Below are positions 53,037 through 64,000 of a stretch of DNA of 64,000 nucleotides, piece by piece. Position numbers and translations under genes: made by a program. Each line of letters starts with the position of its first letter. Position 1 is the first letter of the stretch. The stretch is from Glebionis coronaria. Taxonomy: Eukaryota; Streptophyta; Magnoliopsida; Asterales; Asteraceae. The notes under the pieces are model-generated. The model had not been told where the DNA came from and did not search any database. It worked only from the letters and a program-made list of their open reading frames with translations. The stretch is from positions 573,790,868 to 573,854,867 of the forward strand of contig CM046878.1 in NCBI GenBank assembly GCA_025667525.1, read 5' to 3'.

Positions 53037-56000
53037 TGTGACAATCCGTCAATTTATGGTTGATATATTATTTTCAAATATTATTTAAAAACATTATTTT
53101 AATGTTATAATATGAACTCACTTATTTATGGGAAGAAATTTAGATTTACGTCTTGAAGTAGCATCGACTACGTCTAAACCAGAGGATTCTACGTTACGTG
53201 CTTACGTTTACATACACCGTTTTGGTGATAGTCCGACACTTCAGAAAATAAATTTATCCGTGAATATTATTTTGGGATTTAAATTTGAGTTAGTTCATAA
53301 ACTCACAAATTTACGAGAAGAGATTAGGACTTACATGAATAATTTAACGTCCTTCACGACTAAACCGGAAACCTTAGGATTACGTATTTATGTTTTTGAA
53401 CTCCGTTTTTGATGAGACAATTTTTATTAGATTCGTTTTGTGCCGTTGATTCATAATTTATAAATACGTTTTTCGTAAAACGACCTGAGGGCACGCAAAT
53501 TGAGGAAACTAGAATCGAGGAATACCCGTAAATTAGCGGTATGGGACAAAACAAGTTTATCCCACCCCACTAAAAGGGACGGCCAAAAACTTGCCACCAC
53601 ATCACTTGATGTGTCAAAGTGGTAGCTAAAAGCTTACACTTGTTAAGCAAAGCTTAACAAGTAAGCTACACTTTCCACTCAAACCACAAAACCATTCTCC
53701 CAAAACCATTTCTCACATCTCACTCATGCAAACCACTCACCAAACTCTCTCCTCTCTCTCTAAAATTCGTCAACTTCACCATCCTTCACCCCATTTTGAT
53801 CAAATTCAACCACAAAATCTCATGTTATTTCTACATACGATGATGTCCTTTTGAAGATATGAAGATTGGAGGTGATCTTAACTTATGAAAAGGAGTTTTC
53901 ATTAGGTTAAAGGGCTGATTACATGGAGGTGTTCATCCATTCAAAGGACCCAAGAAGTTTCCTTGCTAAAGTTGAAGATTTGATAACAAGAACCAAGTCT
54001 TGTTCATAAAAAACCTCATCTTTTCATCACTAATGGTGGTATAGAGATTGTTCTTCCTATCCTTTTGTTATTTGATTATGTAATCTTGTATTTTCTTTAT
54101 TTATGTATATGTATATGATGATGAATGATGATTAAAAATATTATGTGGGGATTTGGTGTTGATAGATTTGATAAACATGGTTAAAAAGATGGAAAACCAT
54201 AGGTAAAAGGGTTAAATTCTTGCTTATAAAGTTGGCTGTATAAAAACAGTAACCAACCAAATGATAAACTGATAAAAAGGCATGGTGGAATCAATTTACA
54301 GTAAGTATTAGATGTCATACACATGTGAGAGTTGGCCATGCAATGGAATCATCAAAATGAGTGAGATATGATCAAAATAAAATTTGTAAACCAATCTGAA
54401 TAGTCTGTTTTGTAGGGACTGTTAAGGATACTTAGACATGGATTGAGCAGTAGCTATAACTAAGTTATATGTAGCACATAATATGAAGTTTATTTCATCC
54501 AAAAATGAGCTTCTATCTCCTTATATAACTTAAGATATGATAAAAATGGTGAAAGTGAAACTAAAAATCAGATTTTGTGAAATTAAAGTTTAATAGTATT
54601 ATATAAGCACTCAAAATAATATAGTATAAAATTTGATATTAAAATACACTAACTTATATATTACATTTATATAAATATGTATAAGGATAAATAAATGGAC
54701 ATTATATAAAAATGGTAGTTTGGTAAGTTTTATAAGTTATAAAAACTATAAACATGATTTTTACGTCTTTTCGGCTAATACCGTAAAATTAACGTTTTTC
54801 GTCAATTAAAACTTAGACGATCGGACCCGTCTAATGTAAACTTTTTAAAAGACATATACTGATATATAAGTACCTAATACAAGTAAAAACCGATAAAACC
54901 CAAACTATATAACATACGGACATTAACGGGCTAAGTTAGCATTATTGGACTAATAATCTAACTAAATGGGCTAAACACTTATAAATTTACTTATTTGGCT
55001 TAACCCCCTTGGGCCCAACATATAAAGTATAATACTGATATTAAAAGTATAATTGGGCTAATGAAAAGTATTGGGCTTGTAATAGGCTTATTGGGCCTCA
55101 AAATGTAATTAAATTGAACTAGTATAACTAGTATAAAAATGTTACCAACATATAACACTAAAATGAGTAAATGAGAATGTATAAACCCACTTGATCATCA
55201 ACATATATATAAAATCATCATATGTATACATAATTGTAATTTTTATAAAGTCATTGGACAAGAGTCTAAGACAAGTATTATTTGTCTAGGTTTCTGTGAT
55301 TGAAGCACGTAACGTACATCCGAATTACCGATAACCCGCTTTCCCACATCAACGTGAGTTCATAGCCTCGCACTCTTTTAAATGTTTTTATAAAATGTTT
55401 TATAAACCCGCGAGGGAGATAACATGTTAGTTTTTATGAAATAGGACACTAGTTGTCCCAATTGTTTGTTTATTGATTTGGACCCGAATGATTGTATGAC
55501 CCGATGAATGATTATATGACCCGATGTATGAAATAAAATGGATTGTTAAAGTTAGGTTATGTCATTAAAAGTCCCATTAACATGAATTGTGAACTACCGA
55601 GATTTGGTAGACGCTTATGCATATAATAGTACTATTTGGGGACGATCACCCTAGTTCGCGCCTTGACGGTTGATCCCCGTCGTGCCACATTGATTGGTAA
55701 GCGAATTTATGTATGAGAAGATTTACACAAGCGTGTTATTGTGAAGACACGCTAATTTAGATGGGCAAATGAGTTTCGGTTTAGCTACCCGTTGTTTGTT
55801 GTAGTAAGGTAACAATGTCATGCGGCTTATAATAATCCAAATAACGAAAATACTGCTTTATGCATTGAATTACAATATATTGCCTGACTAGCAATACACG
55901 GTCTTATTATTGATATTATGTTCGTGTTTTGGTTTTACATAACCATATTCATATAACGGTTTTTATTTAACTTTATACAACGTTATACAACGTATTGTAT

Positions 56001-56494
56001 GATGTTTTTACGACATTGGTTCGTATAATGATTTTGAAGGCAAAAGCCTATATTATGATTTTTGATAAGGATTTGTATAAAATGACTTTGGCTATTTTAT
56101 GTCCTATTACAAAGATTTGTACAAAATGATTTTCGGTAATAAATATATATCGATGATATATTAATGGTTTTCATTAAACTCTATGAATTCACTCGGCGTT
56201 ATCGCTGACCTTTTCTTTTAACATGTTTTATCTCAGGTACTTGAAGGTAATTCTCAGAAAGACAACAAGAATTCATGGCCCGCACTTAAATAATAATTTC
56301 CATTCAAATGCTTTGTAAAATTGTATGAAATACTATGACTTGGGACCTATGTAAATTTGATATTCATGAATGGAAATTCTTTATTATTAAACGACGCGAT
56401 TTTTAAGCGTTGTCTATGATGTGAGTAATGTGCTATCCCGTAACACCAACGAGTCTTCCGCTGTATTGAAATGTATAAATTTGGGGGTGTTACA
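53037..56494 (+). repeat. Left LTR of the Gypsy element, 3458 bp
   Basis: It is delimited by TGTGACAATCC at the left and GTGTTACA directly before the primer site. About 97% identical to 61874-64000 over the first 560 bases (about 15 differences by hand). A CT-rich stretch (53745-53775) and an AT-rich middle are present. Short frames such as 53128-53412 are open in this copy but have no recognisable product. Confidence 0.88.
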
Positions 56495-56497
56495 GTT

Positions 56498-56509
56498 TGG
56501 TATCAGAGC
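56498..56509 (+). promoter_or_regulatory. Primer binding site, initiator tRNA-Met (Gypsy element)
   Basis: TGGTATCAGAGC, a perfect match, three bases after the left LTR. Confidence 0.93.
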
Positions 56510-59090
56510 TCTCGTTATAGAGAACGAAAGATTTTTAAAACCAAGGTGTTGAATAAAACATTTCAAAATCTTTTAACTATAAACATTTTTCTAAAAATGT
56601 CTAAAAAAAAATCTTTTGACTATAACGGTGCCGAAGAATTCTCGAGTTACCGACAAGGCCAGACTGAGAAGTGTTATTTTAATTATATATATAACTTGGA
56701 TTATATATATACATATGATGTAATTTGATTACATGATTGTTTGATGATTATTTCTATATTTATACGACGTAGATTGTCACAAGGAACCCTAAATCCCCTA
56801 GCAAAATAATCAAAGCTATTCTCGTAGGAATTCTAGCTATTCTAGATCTAAACCAAGTTGCGGATATTTATGATCCCAATAAAATGGTTGATATTCGTAG
56901 AAATGTTGGTATTATTTGATTGTGATATTGAAGAGGAATTGGCGAGAGTAAAACTGATATCGATGTTATGACGATCTTTCCTTATAGAGTGGAGTTTGAC
57001 AAAACGTTACCACTTGGAAAGGTGTCATCTGATTCGTTGTTACCCAATTCTTAAATTGAAATCGAAAGGGTGAATGTTGCACTTGAGGCTGTCATTGGAA
57101 CCATTACCCAAAAGCCTCATGCCACTAGTACCTTTCCGAGAAGTTTAATTGAATGTGTGAGTCATTTCATACTAGTGACTCATTTGATAATTATTGTTGT
57201 AAGAGCTATAGGATTGGAAATTAAGTGTTGTTCATATCGAGCTTTTTTTGCCCTTTTAAGGTCTAAGAATAAAGATTGAAAGTATTGGAGAATGAAGTAG
57301 GATATCGCATTGAGTATAAGTTGGTTGAAACTTGAATGAAGTAAAATTTAACCCGTATGGAATATGAGATTGTTAAGAGGAAGTCATTAAGTCCTGTGAT
57401 TTTAAATGATTGTTAGTTCGTGTTAAAGGTTGTTCCTAGGCCATTGTCCAATGACGAGGATGCCCAGTGTCCAATAGATAAATTGAAGAAATCTTCTTCT
57501 GAATTGGGACCGATGGATCTTCTGAGACAGGTGGGACACCTAATGACTCTTGTAGATTAGTATTCATTGTGGTATCTTTAAAAAATAATCCCTAACTTAA
57601 TTGAGACATTAGTTGGTAGGATGAGTTCTTGGAATTGTATGACATAGTGACACGTAATATGTTACGGTACAATTTTGACTTGTTTGTGACTAATGAAAAG
57701 ACTACCTTTGATTGCTAAATTCTACATGTATCGATGTTATCTATCTTTTCTTGCTTGTTCCTAATGTTCGCATTTGTGATGCAACCATTAAACAAGTACT
57801 CATCTCGAATTGAGTTACGTTGTGGATTAATCTTTTTGAGCGCCATCAAGGTCATGAACTTCATGATTAATTGGCTAAGCTCATTTCCTAGCATATTGTA
57901 GTTAGTTCTTGGCGAAAAACTTTTCATCACTCTTTTGCATATCACTCATTGTTTTTATAAGATAAAATAGTATCCCTTGAGAAAAATTGAATTTTCATCA
58001 CTATAAGGATTATTCAAAGTAAGATTTATAAGTGATCGTCATCAAAATGAAGTTGTTTATAAAACACCTTGGAAAACTTAATTGTTTTCATAACAAAGAA
58101 AATCTTTGTAAGTTTATTTTTGATTCTTATTTAAGAATTAAGCATGAAAGTGTTTTTATTATAAACATGATGATAAAATTTTGACGAACTGAGTATTGCA
58201 TCGTTAATCTTGAAATTGTATATAGTTTCGCGCCTACATACAATTTGGAAGGGACCATGCAAGGCTGATTAGTAGTCACCATGAAATTATTAATAAACAC
58301 TAAATCTTCTTTGAAGCTGTGAAAGATAAAATTTTATGAGATCTGCAAGAAGTGCAAAAACAGGGACATATTGTTAGAGACACCTACATATGTGCCCGTA
58401 CTATTTATTCTTCTGAGTCGAATTTACTCATCTGTGGAAATTGTCTTATTTGACAAATTGATATTCTCTTTCTTGTCCAATTCTACCGTGGCGAGATTCT
58501 TTGGAAAAGTATCTGATTACCGAGTGTTGATACCCGATTGGATGTATCGACGTTCCTATCATTTCTTTTGATTAGATTTCATTTGAATGACCTGGGTAAC
58601 GATCTGAGGAGCTTTCGAATGCGTACTCAAATTATGAAAACATAGGATATATTCATATTCGTTAAATGTTTTCGTCTGTATCTGATTTTAAATTCTATCG
58701 CGTAGATTATGCGTTGACCTTACTCTTTTAATGGTAGTTGTGTCTCCATATGTCCTTGAATTTGTGAAGGATTATGAGTTATTATTATTCTTTTGAGAAG
58801 TTCACATCTTATCAACGGTAATGAAACTAGAAAGTTGATAGTGCCAGTAGAATGGATTGATTGATTATGACATGACGACATTGTCTTAATTGATGAGAAC
58901 TCGAGTAGAAATCCCCTAAAAGATAAGATGTTGATTATCAAAAGTGATCTAAATAATTCTTGATGGATGACCATATCCTGCATTTAGACTTGAATATTTA
59001 CCGTAAATGGTTATGAACTAGTCATAGATATTATAATCTAGAAAGAACTTAAAGTAAATTCATTAAAAGATGTTTCTGTCATCTGAAACT
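56510..59090 (+). pseudogene. Decayed gag/protease region of the Gypsy element
   Basis: An ATG at about 56598 begins MSKKKSFDYNGAEEFSSYRQ and is closed within 50 codons. No zinc knuckle or DSG protease can be read. Stops occur in all plus frames every few tens of codons. Position between the primer site and the reverse transcriptase trace is the main reason to call it gag/protease. Confidence 0.45.
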
Positions 59091-59690
59091 TTAGGAAGTA
59101 TTTGCTGGTGAATTACCTAGACTTTCGCCATTAAGGCAAGTCGAATTTGGTATTGATTATATTCCCGGTGCTGCACCTGTGGCATGTGCACTATACTTCA
59201 GCATCATCTGAATCAAAAGAAATACCTTGCAACTGAGAGAATTGTCGGAGAAAGGTTTTATTCTACCAAGCTCGTCATCATGAAGAGCTATGGTGTTATT
59301 ATTTCTTATATTTATTGATTACCGTGAACTAGGTAAATTGACGATTAAAAATCTATATCCACTACCCAAGATGATAGATTTGTTCGATCATTTACAAGGT
59401 TCTAACGTATGTTCTAAAGATTTGATCCAAGGCATGGTTATCATTAAATCTACGTCCGCGAAACAGATTATCTATTCCAATCATTACATCTGGAACTTGT
59501 AATGAACATTATAAGTTTCATGTTATGTTGTTTGGATTGACCAATGCACATGTAGCATCCATAAAATTGGTGAATCACGTGTGTAGGCTGTAATTTGATA
59601 AATTCATGCTTGTGATCATTTAGGACTATTTGTTTGTTTATAAGAATAAGAATGAGTTAATCATTATTTATAGATTGCCCTGAATTGACC
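59091..59690 (+). pseudogene. Decayed reverse transcriptase of the Gypsy element
   Basis: Traces in shifting frames, left to right: GELPRLSPLRQVEFGIDYIP and GAAPVACALY (59107-59200), [20 protein letters not shown] (59315-59375), [15 protein letters not shown], then FHVMLFGLTNAHVAS (59518-59560), VNHVCRL and FDKFMLVII*DYLFVYKN where the catalytic FIDDILIYSKN should be. The order is that of a Ty3/gypsy reverse transcriptase. The YIDD motif itself is destroyed. Confidence 0.8.
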
Positions 59691-60655
59691 GAACAATGAA
59701 AACCTGTACCGTGAATATTTAACATGTGATTAACTGCTTAATCCTTTACATGATTTGACCGTGTGATTAATAAGATAATGGGATCTATATTGACATTTCA
59801 AAAATTAGAGCCATTAAGGCTTAGGGTTATACCATAAAGGAGGTGCAAATATGTTTTGACAAATGTTTTAACAAAGGATTTTTAAGGAGTCATTCCTTAT
59901 AACTAAATCATTTAACTAAAATCCTGTTTAGGGGTAAATGTTTGTGCATACCTCAAAACAACCTAAAAGGGATTGAGGAAAACATTTAAACCATGACTTG
60001 AAATTTGAAGCAACAAATTTTGCTTTTCAACTAAGAAAATTTTGACCAAAGTGTAAACAAAGAACTTTTCGAACATTTACGAATCTTATTAGTTATTTTC
60101 AATAAATCAACAAAAATCGTGTTAACTAAATTCAAATTTATTTTGAACATTCTATAATTAGATGAACTGAGAAAATTTAAAACTTTTACGTTTACATTTC
60201 ATAAAATTAAATATTTATTATTTAATTACTTGTAATAATTATCGACGCTTTAGACGCCGGACTGAGCAAAACTGATAAAAATAATATCTGAGACGAAACT
60301 AAAACTTAGAAAATATGAAGAAAGAAATTTTGAATGAATACGGTCATGATAATTGTTTCATCAGGGAAGGTGAATGTAGATACTGACACATAATATAGAA
60401 AGGATAAAGAATCAATTAGGACGTGTTCCTTAATAATGACTGTGCAAAATAAATTGTCGAACAATTTAAAAATAGCCGATGCTTGTAAAAAGGATAATAT
60501 AGATAATAAAAGTGGTTCGCGGCTAATGTGAATCATTAGATTTGAGAAGCCTACGACGTTAAATGTATAAAATGCCGCTTGTGGTTGCATGAATATGGAG
60601 GATTTTGAGATTTAATCATGTTGGAATCTCATAAGATTAAGTATTCTATTCATGC
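59691..60655 (+). other. Unassigned interior of the Gypsy element (RNase H position)
   Basis: 965 bp with no recognisable RNase H. TCCTGTTTAGGGGTAAATGTTTG at 59922-59944 nearly repeats the purine tract plus LTR junction at 61853-61877 (TTTAGGGGTAAATGC), so part of this stretch may come from another element or an internal rearrangement. AT-rich throughout. Confidence 0.45.
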
Positions 60656-61810
60656 CATTTCTGATTTAATGTATCTTTATCTGAAGAAGTTGTACTGATG
60701 GCAAATTATGAAGGCATACATCGCCTCATACATTAGTAAACATCTAACTATTGCAAAGGTCATCATCTGAATTTGATTCGATTTGAGTCACCATCGACAG
60801 ACTGACCAAATCTACTAATATCATTCCTGTTAATGATAGATTCTCGATGAAGAAATTGACTCTTTATATTTTAAGGAGTTATGTAAGCATAGTGTGCCTG
60901 TATCGATCATCTCTATCAAGATCCTCTCTTCGCATCAAATTTCTAGAGATTTGCTCAGAAGTCATTGGGAACGAACCTTGTGAGAGTACTGTTTACCACC
61001 CCAATCGAAGGGACGAGGTAAAGTAACGATACAAAACACTAGAAGTGTTGTTTTATGTTTGAATAATTGACCTTTGGTAATAGACCGTATAATCGTTTTC
61101 CTTTAGAGAGATTATCATTGATAATTATCGTATTAGGATCGAGATTGAATCTTGTGAGGATATATATTAGAGCATCTGTAAGCAGGAGTTGGGATGAAGA
61201 CACCCGACATACACCCATTGTGAGTTGGACATGTCTTTTAGGTTTATGGTTGCCTATGATGACAAACCTAACCTTACAAAATACCCGAACCGCGAAACCT
61301 GAAATGGTTGTTGAAGTTAGGATCTAATTATTGACTGCCGGTAGTAGGCAGGAGGTTATGTGAATATAAAATGTAGATCTTGAAGTGCCGGATGGGTAGC
61401 GAAGTTATGCCAAGAAATTTTTTACTTTGGAAAAACGAATAGATGATCTGAAAGATCATGGGAAATAAGTCCCCGTAGTATGGGACCATAGAGATGATGT
61501 AAAAGTTGGTTTGAAAGGCTTATAAGCTAGATCTACCCTAGGACTTCAAGGGATGCGTGAATTATGTTTCGTATATTAAACTTGATAAATGTCTATCAAG
61601 TGAAAATCTGATTTCTTCTTGATGAAATTTAGATCGGTGAAAAGTTGCATTCATCAAAAACCCGTGAACATCATGGATAGAGAAAGTAAGTCAACATTAA
61701 GTCTGATCTTATTCCCGTAGTTATGTTTGATGAAACTCGCGTATTGTAATGAATTACACTTGAGAGAAAAGACCGAATGTGGAGGAAATACCCACATGGC
61801 TTTAACTCTA
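60656..61810 (+). pseudogene. Decayed integrase and C-terminal domain of the Gypsy element
   Basis: Traces read: KKLY...QIMKAYIASYISKHLT (60685-60745), IDRLTKSTNIIPVNDRFSMK (60793-60852), SLSRSSLRIKF where SDRDPRFTSKF is expected (60915-60945), STVYHPN (60985-61010), then EIKIGEKLHSSKTRE (61625-61665) and ERKDRMWRKYPHGF (61760-61802). The last two parallel the conserved chromovirus integrase tail. Stops and frame changes separate all of them, so the enzyme cannot be made. Confidence 0.78.
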
Positions 61811-61873
61811 TAAGAAGCGAGTAGTAATATAAATTGATCTTTGAGGACAAAGATCCTATTTAGGGGTAAATGC

Positions 61874-64000
61874 TGTGACAATCCGTCAATTTATGGTTGA
61901 TACTTTATTCTCAAATATTATTTAAAAACATTATTTTAATGTTATAATATGAACTCACTTATTTATGGGAAGAAATTTGGATTTACGTCTTGAAGTAGCA
62001 TCCACTACGTCTAAACCAGAGGATTCTACGTTACGTGCTTACGTTTACATACACCGTTTTGGTGATAGTCTGACACATCAGAAAATAAATTTATCCGTGA
62101 ATATTATTTTGGGATTTTAAATTTGAGTTAGTTCATAAACTCACAAATTTACGAGAAGAGATTTGGACTTACATGAATAATTTAACGTCGTTCACGACTA
62201 AACCGGAAACCTTAGGATTACGTATTTATGTTTTTGAACTCCGTTTTTGATGAGACAATTTTTATTAGATTCGTTTTGTGCCGTTGATTCATAATTTATA
62301 AAAACGTTATTCGTAAAACGACCCGAGGGCACGCAAATCGAGGAAACTAGAATCGAGGAATACCCGTAAATTAGCGGGATGGGACAAAACAAGTTTATCC
62401 CACCCCACTAAAAGGGACGCCCAAAAACTTGCCACCACATCACTTGATGTGTCAAAGTGGTAGCTAAAAGCTTACACTTGTTAAGCAAAGCTTAACAAGT
62501 AAGCTACACTTTCCACTCAAACCACAAAACCATTCTCCCAAAACCATTTCTCACATCTCACTCATGCAAACCACTCACCAAACTCTCTCCTCTCTCTCTA
62601 AAATTCGTCCACTTCACCATCCTACACCCCATTTCGATCAAATTCAACCACAAAATCTCATGTTATTTCTACATATGATGATGTCCTTTTGAAGATATGA
62701 AGATTGGAGGTGATCTTAACTTATGAAAAGGAGTTTTCATTAGGTTAAAGGGCTGATTTCATGGAGGTGTTCATCCATCCAAAGGACCCAAGAAGTTGCC
62801 TTGCTAAAGTTAAAGATTTGATAACAAGAACCAAGTCTTGTTCATCAAAAACCTCATCTTTTCATCACTAATGGTGGTATAGAGATTGTTCTTCCTATCC
62901 TTTTGTTTTTTGATTATGTAATCTTGTATTTTCTTTATTTATATATATGTATATGATGATGAATGATGATTAAAAATATTATGTGGGGATTTGGTGTTGA
63001 TAGATTTGATAAACATGGTTAAAAAGATGGAAAACCATAGGTAAAAAGGTTAAATTCTTGCTTATAAAGTTGACTATATAAAAACAGTAACTAACCAAAT
63101 GATAAACTGATAAAATGGCATGGTGGAATAAATTTACAGTAAGTATTAGATGTCATACACATGTGAGATTTGGCCATTAAATGGAATCATCAAAATGAGT
63201 GAGATATGATCAAAACAAAATTTGTATACCAATCTGAATAGTCTGTTTTGTAGGGACTGTTAAGGATACTTAGACATGGATTGAGCAGTAGCTATAACTA
63301 AGTTATTTGTATCACATAATATGAAGTTTATGTCATCCAAAAATGAGCTTCTATCTCCTTATAGAACTCAAGATATGATAAAAATGGTGAAAGTGAAACT
63401 AAAAATCAGATTTTGTTAAATTAAAGTTTAATAGTATTATATAAGCACTCAAAATAATATAGTATAAAATGTGATATTAAAACCCACTAACTTATATATT
63501 ACATTTATATAAATATGTACAAGGATAAATAAATGGACATTATATAAAAATGATAGTTTGGTAATTTTTATAAGTTATAAAAACTATAAACATGATTTTT
63601 ACGTCTTTTCGGCTAATACCGTAAAATTAACGTTTTTCGTCAATTAAAACTTAGACGATCGGACCCGTCTAATGTAAACTTTTTAAAAGACATATACTGA
63701 TATATAACTACCTAATACAAGTAAAAACCGATAAAACCCGAACTATATAACATACGGACATTAACGGGCAAAGTTAGCATTATTGGACTAATAATCCAAC
63801 TAAATTGGCTAAACACTTATAAATTTACTTATTGGGCGCCCAAAATGTAAAGTATAATACTGATATTAAAAGTATAATTGGGATAATGAAAAGTATTGGG
63901 CTTGTAATAGGCTTATTGGGCCTCAAAATATAATTAAATTGAACTAGTATAACTAGTATAAAAATGTTACCAAGATATAACACTAAAATGAGTAAATGAG
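61874..64000 (+). repeat. Right LTR of the Gypsy element, truncated by the window end
   Basis: 2127 of about 3458 bp visible. The clearest difference from the left LTR is near 63830, where ATTGGGCGCCCAAAATG replaces a longer ATTTGGCTTAACCCCCTTGG stretch (left LTR near 54990). Confidence 0.88.

Larger units (their letters stand above)
53037..64000 (+). mobile_element. Large Ty3/gypsy chromovirus-like element with decayed pol (right LTR cut by window end)
   Basis: LTRs start TGTGACAATCC and the left one ends GGGGGTGTTACA. Two bases inside is a perfect initiator tRNA-Met primer site. The interior (56495-61873) reads rightward and retains reverse transcriptase, integrase and C-terminal traces full of stops. 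TTTAGGGGTAAATGC precedes the right LTR. The target duplication would be GTATC (53032-53036), with the partner outside the window. Long LTRs, the Met primer and the EREDRMWRKYPH-like C-terminus fit a Tekay/Del-type chromovirus, but the clade is uncertain. Confidence 0.82.

Noticed and set aside
53128..53412. 94-codon frame in the left Gypsy LTR
   Set aside because: In the right LTR the equivalent frame is broken by an indel (GGGATTTTAAA near 62110), so it is not maintained.

Overview
The window is plant nuclear DNA, almost certainly from a eudicot. It carries spliced F-box/FBD genes, Ty1/copia and Ty3/gypsy retrotransposons primed by initiator tRNA-Met or tRNA-Asp, a plant En/Spm-type transposase gene and plant-style hAT and PIF MITEs. 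The retrotransposon proteins and the expanded F-box/FBD family look like Asteraceae, but that is inference. There is no bacterial, organellar, rRNA or tRNA gene content. Most of the sequence is nested transposable elements around a small tandem array of F-box genes.

1-6.2 kb: the 3' part of a CACTA element (transposase-associated gene, subterminal palindromes, terminus near 2792), the promoter-side relic of a lost F-box copy (about 3170-4239), and a candidate 1.7-kb terminal-inverted-repeat element carrying gene-like fragments and a 100-bp minisatellite (4240-5938). 6.2-26.6 kb: the 3' flank of F-box unit B and a hAT MITE, split by a CRM-type chromovirus (6482-20632). That element is itself split by a 9.1-kb Athila-type element with gag-protease but no reverse transcriptase (7172-16272). 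A Copia element with an unbroken 1325-codon polyprotein and about 99% identical LTRs follows (20728-26601). 26.6-41.4 kb: the F-box array, read leftward: truncated copy B, intact-looking copies C and D, several MITEs, and a decayed Copia element between B and C (28398-32990). Because the locus is tandemly duplicated, sister copies supply paralogous empty sites that confirm several insertions.

41.4-53.0 kb: a dense cluster of ten copies or fragments of one unusual non-LTR retrotransposon family, in both orientations, each bounded by (TAA)n/(TTA)n. The one full-length copy (44199-47822) has N-terminal zinc-finger motifs, a reverse transcriptase with YLDDG, and a C-terminal CCHC motif followed by a PD-x14-D segment. 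This resembles the restriction-like endonuclease of R2/R4-type elements rather than the APE endonuclease of ordinary plant L1 and RTE LINEs. The family appears to insert into TAA microsatellites, including its own tails. All copies here are broken. This is the most novel content of the window.

53.0-64.0 kb: a large Gypsy element (LTR about 3.46 kb, tRNA-Met primer site, right LTR cut by the window end) inserted into the last LINE copy. Its LTRs are about 97% alike although its internal pol is riddled with stops. With the gag-only Athila and the RT-less Copia, this points to several non-autonomous families that moved recently with borrowed enzymes. The presence of CRM and Athila elements is compatible with a pericentromeric location, but that is not proven.
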